A stretch of DNA of 58,816 nt, from NCBI GenBank assembly GCA_019671135.1, contig JAHRHY010000037.1, forward strand, positions 1 through 58,816, read 5' to 3'. Below, piece by piece: positions 55,880-58,816 of the stretch (its first letter is position 1; every line of letters begins with the position of its first letter). The notes under the pieces were generated by a model. The model worked only from the letters and a program-made list of their open reading frames with translations, ran no database searches and was not told where the DNA came from. This stretch comes from Linnemannia hyalina. Lineage: Eukaryota; Mortierellomycota; Mortierellomycetes; Mortierellales; Mortierellaceae. The translations under genes were made by a program, and so were the position numbers.

Positions 55880-56838
55880 GCTTTTGGTAATGAAAGATGC
55901 AAGGGTAGGGATATCAGACGATTGCTGTGTACAATTAGTTTCAAACGTGAAGTACCAAAAACTGCAGAAAATCATTACATGAATGGAGAGAGTGGTAGTA
56001 CTAATGGTAGTATTAGCAGTGGTGTTGGTATAGTGGTGGTGTTGTTATGGTTGTAAGAATTTACAAATTGGCGAATTTTACTTATGAAGCATTGTTTTTA
56101 TAGTCTACCCAATGATAGCCAGAATTTTGGCGTTTTAGCAAGCGCGCTTGCACCTCTATTATTCTTCACCGATTGCAATGTGAGAAATAGCTTAGTCGTG
56201 CTATGGTTGTATTCATTTGAAGTAGGTATAATAGTAACTCGCACTTGATTCTTTTTTTTTTTAAATAAGCAAACAAACATAATCCTTCATTGACTAGGCG
56301 AAGCTCCTTTTTACTGCAAGGGTGACTCCGAATATGACCCTTGTCCTAAGTAACTATAGGCGTGAAAAAGTCAATCTGGCTTTAGTTTATCCAAAGAAAA
56401 AGATCTCCGGAAGGGTGGTGCTCTTGGGCTTTTAGCACCATCTTAATCAGTAATTAGCAATCGCTTTTTCCACGAGCGTTGACTTACCATGCAGTTGCAT
56501 TTTTTTTGAATAGCTTGCATTATAGGAACAAAAAGGCCAATACCCAGGAACCAACAGGATTACCTCTTACTTACCAGAGTGGGGTTGAATATGAGGGCTT
56601 GATCGCCTAAGTACATCGATCATCCCATTTGCGCTAACGTAAGTACTTTAGGCAATAGCAACAGCAAAAACCCAGAAAGTGGTGCTTAAGGATATACTTA
56701 ACACTTGACAAGACGAAGAAAAAAGCTGCCTTGAATGTCTATGCTCTTCAGGACTGTATAAAGAGACCAATGTTCATTCCATGTAGATACCATCAACTTT
56801 TTCTTCTTCTGATCCTTCACTTTTTAAAACAAAAAAAT
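55880..56838. promoter_or_regulatory. Divergent intergenic region (right arm)
   Basis: Mirror of 1979-2937. It differs from the left by a few single-base indels near 55960-56050. The in-frame ATG at 55975 lies here, so the transposase start may be 96 bases earlier than chosen. Confidence 0.35.
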
Positions 56839-57552
56839 ATGGTCAACATCCTCCCCACCTGCACATACTACCACTGCGCTATGAAGTGGCCAGCGCGACC
56901 TCATTCTCCTCTCATCATTGAAAAAAAAATGCTTCATTTTCACGACTATCACACCCCCTACTCACTGTCTCTCAAAAACAACCACCCCACCGCGCAATCT
57001 CCACTTACTGAGATATTTGTCCGCAAGGCTAGCAAATCAATGGAGTTTGTTTGCTATTGTGGTGCCTCCAGCCCAGGTCGATCAGTCCTTCAGCTTCATC
57101 GCTCGTTCTGTCTAATGCCAGCCCCTGATATGACTATCCTCTCGCTCTCACCTACGGAGGTCGTTGAATTAGACGCGTTTCTGGACGAAGGTCTGGTCGA
57201 CACCAAGCCAAAAGCACACCCCTCTGATCACTTTGGTCTGTCGCTGGGGGATGTTGATGTTGGTAGCCTACGTCGATGCGATGAAACATCCCCCTTGTCT
57301 CCTGGATACATGGACGATAGTTCCGAGGAGTTTTCCGGAGACGACACCGATGTTACTTTGCCTCCGATTCGATCACCAAGCCTATCGTTTGAAAAGCCTT
57401 TTCAGCATGCGGGTCAAGAACTCGACCATCCCTTCTTCACCTTGTACGACATGCGTGGATCGAATACCAATGACGTTCGCAATTCCTCTCCAAGGTTCGT
57501 CAAGAGGCGCCGATCGGAAAGAACAAACAATACAAAACGTCGTATCCATTAA
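56839..57552 (+). CDS. Small putative zinc-binding MULE accessory protein (right arm)
   Basis: Identical product to 1265-1978 (237 residues from the ATG at 56839): Cys/His knot (VCYCG...LHRSFC), acidic centre, basic tail (VKRRRSER). The family is unknown. An intact open frame is kept in both arms. Confidence 0.5.
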   Translation: MVNILPTCTYYHCAMKWPARPHSPLIIEKKMLHFHDYHTPYSLSLKNNHPTAQSPLTEIFVRKASKSMEFVCYCGASSPGRSVLQLHRSFCLMPAPDMTILSLSPTEVVELDAFLDEGLVDTKPKAHPSDHFGLSLGDVDVGSLRRCDETSPLSPGYMDDSSEEFSGDDTDVTLPPIRSPSLSFEKPFQHAGQELDHPFFTLYDMRGSNTNDVRNSSPRFVKRRRSERTNNTKRRIH

Positions 57553-58357
57553 GGAACCCGCTCGAAGGACAGTAGACCTTGTTTTATGGATCCCACTAGT
57601 TACATTACAAGGCAAGACTTGTTGACTATGAAGAGACCAAGACATCAGTGACATGAGCAAGTTTGCACGAATAAAACTGCTGGTGTTTTTATTTGTACTA
57701 CATCACTATCAATTTTGAAACAATAGGTGAGGTATGTGCATAAGCAAAAGTGTCTTTTGTTGGTCTATGAAATTCTACATGAACATGAAAGATACATATG
57801 AAATAAGAGTAGAAGGGGAGGGAAGGAACAAATTCAAACAATAAAAGCATCGCAGGCACGAACGGTTCGAAGTAACCGGACAGAGGGAGGGTGTCAAGGA
57901 TATAATTGTGTATCTAAAGGTAGGAAAGAACAGTAATTGGTGAGACGAGGCGAAAGGGATAAAGGGGAGGTGAAAGGTACAAGGAGAAGGTAAAGAGGGT
58001 AGAAGAGGAGTTGATAGAGGATAAATGAAGTCAAAAGGTGATTTGATGGACGGTAGAGAGTGAGGGGCGGACAAAAGAAAAAATGAGTCAAGGGAATGGA
58101 GGACAAAATAGACAGAGAAACTGGTGTCAATCTACTAGATGAATCAACGGTCTTGTAAAAATGCAGCTGCCTTAAATGCCGTATGCTTGCGCCGCATGTA
58201 GGTTTGAATTTGATGGAGCTCAAGGAGTGTGAAGGATGCAGAATCAGAATAAAGAATATGTCCGATAGAAAATGGAATAGAATGAAAAAAAAGGCCGCGG
58301 TTATTTTTTAAAACAGAAGGAAGAATCAATGGGAGATACATGTCAATATGCACACGC
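57553..58357. other. Subterminal, purine-rich non-coding stretch (right arm)
   Basis: Mirror of 460-1264. No gene is seen. Confidence 0.5.
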
Positions 58358-58816
58358 TATCGTGTTCCAAGTCTCTGTCACTTTCCTCCTCTTTGTCTCG
58401 CCCTCTGTCTCGCGCTCTCTCTCTCACACATACACACGCACACACTTCTATCTCCTTTTCCACGGAGAGCCGCGAACGAGCGCGTCACGTAAGTGATTGT
58501 GAGTAAATAGATGGCGATACCAATTGGGTATTACTCATATCGGCCAAGCAGTTGCTTCGCCAGAATCAAAGAAAAAAAAAAGAGGCAAGCGAGGGAATAA
58601 AGGGGAGAGGATGTGGTCAAGAAAGAGGAAGGAAAATCAATGAAGGGCCCGTGCAAACATGTGCACCCTTTTCTCTTTCGAGTCTCTCAGTCATTCTTGA
58701 CCTCTCTATCTCGCCCTCTCTCTCTCACACACACACACGCACACACTTCCATCTCCTTTTTCATGGAGAGCCGCGAACGAGCGTGTTACGTAAGTGATTG
58801 TGAGTAAATGGTGATA
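58358..58816 (-). repeat. Two tandem outward-facing MULE tip repeats (right arm)
   Basis: Tips end at 58519 and 58816, mirroring those at 298 and 1. The outermost 8 bases TGGTGATA complement TATCACCA at position 1. Confidence 0.85.

Larger units (their letters stand above)
1..58816. mobile_element. Giant palindromic, composite Mutator-like (MULE) transposon, whole window
   Basis: The first and last bases of the window are exact inverted copies (TATCACCATTTACTC at the left, its complement at the right), and the inverted match continues inward for about 14.56 kb on each side. Each arm contains a complete MULE with its own tips, transposase gene and accessory genes in opposite orientation, around 29.7 kb of unique DNA with host-type genes and nested retroelements. 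MULEs normally have TIRs of tens to hundreds of bases and make 8-10 bp target duplications. The duplication cannot be tested because the window stops at the tips. A single giant element, a composite of two MULEs, and a segmental palindrome bounded by MULEs are all possible. Confidence 0.8.
44254..58816 (-). repeat. Right 14.56 kb terminal inverted repeat arm
   Basis: Mirror copy of the left arm. Left and right coordinates sum to 58814-58819 along its length, so the net length difference is only a few bases. Its inner edge lies inside the pol gene of a Ty3 element, whose frame runs into the arm and stops at 44287. This right-hand junction is therefore a breakpoint that removed the rest of that retroelement. 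Confidence 0.93.

Noticed and set aside
1..58816. CRISPR array, bacterial operon or prophage
   Set aside because: No evenly spaced identical repeats with unique spacers of that type; spliced genes and Ty3 elements show a eukaryotic genome. The 36-bp array has palindromic half-sites, not long repeats.
1..58816. Starship-type element (tyrosine recombinase captain)
   Set aside because: No tyrosine recombinase or DUF3435-like gene is seen; the only DNA-transposase genes are the MULE fusion and a Tc1 relic.

Overview
The window is a eukaryotic, probably fungal, accessory region. It has short GT-AG introns, Ty3-type chromoviruses and Tc1/MULE-type DNA transposons. It also carries a crinkler (CRN)-type gene and an LRR gene of a kind I associate with Mortierella-like soil fungi. 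Mortierellomycota is therefore my best guess, an inference from gene families and not something proven by the sequence. GC content and code use are unremarkable.

The dominant structure is one giant palindrome. Bases 1-14562 recur almost perfectly as the reverse complement of 44254-58816, and the outer ends of the window are exact inverted copies of each other. The window is therefore best read as a complete ~58.8 kb transposon-like unit with ~14.56 kb terminal inverted repeats (TIRs) around a ~29.7 kb unique centre. Each arm contains an entire Mutator-like (MULE) element. From the outside inward it holds: two tandem copies of a ~297 bp tip repeat; a small minus-strand zinc-binding protein gene; a large eight-exon gene predicted to fuse a Ulp1/C48 cysteine protease, a FAR1/WRKY-GCM1 zinc finger, a MULE DDE transposase and a SWIM finger; a two-exon zinc-finger/coiled-coil gene; and three inward-facing tip copies. 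Each arm then continues for another ~2.4 kb, with a nested fold-back, a minisatellite and a 36-bp-period array of palindromic TTAC-N6-GTAA sites, and stops abruptly. (Strands here are given for the left arm; the right arm is the mirror image.) The layout resembles a bacterial composite transposon: two inverted autonomous elements bracketing cargo.

The centre (14563-44253) holds three host-type loci between layers of transposons. They are a CRN-type P-loop/REase protein (about 15.56-17.21 kb, with a degraded duplicate of its C-terminus), an LRR protein gene interrupted by a 104 bp TA-flanked MITE (24.2-26.4 kb), and an apparently intact berberine-bridge-type FAD oxidoreductase (27.8-29.9 kb). 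The transposon layers are: a young full-length Ty3 chromovirus with identical 99 bp LTRs and a CTTAT target duplication (18829-24065); a Tc1/mariner transposase relic; an 860 bp TA-flanked fold-back; a rearranged chromovirus with oppositely oriented LTRs, split by a Harbinger-like MITE (32.0-37.4 kb); a 5'-truncated chromovirus (37.9-40.1 kb); and a fourth Ty3 element whose pol gene is cut off exactly where the right arm begins (40.1-44.3 kb).

The genes that could work together are those in the arms. The transposase would act on the tip repeats, its protease domain could process the fusion or act on SUMO/ubiquitin-like conjugates, and the two small zinc-finger proteins are candidate accessory or DNA-binding factors. 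Both copies of the large gene carry frame-breaking indels, at different places in the two arms. These may be assembly errors or real decay.
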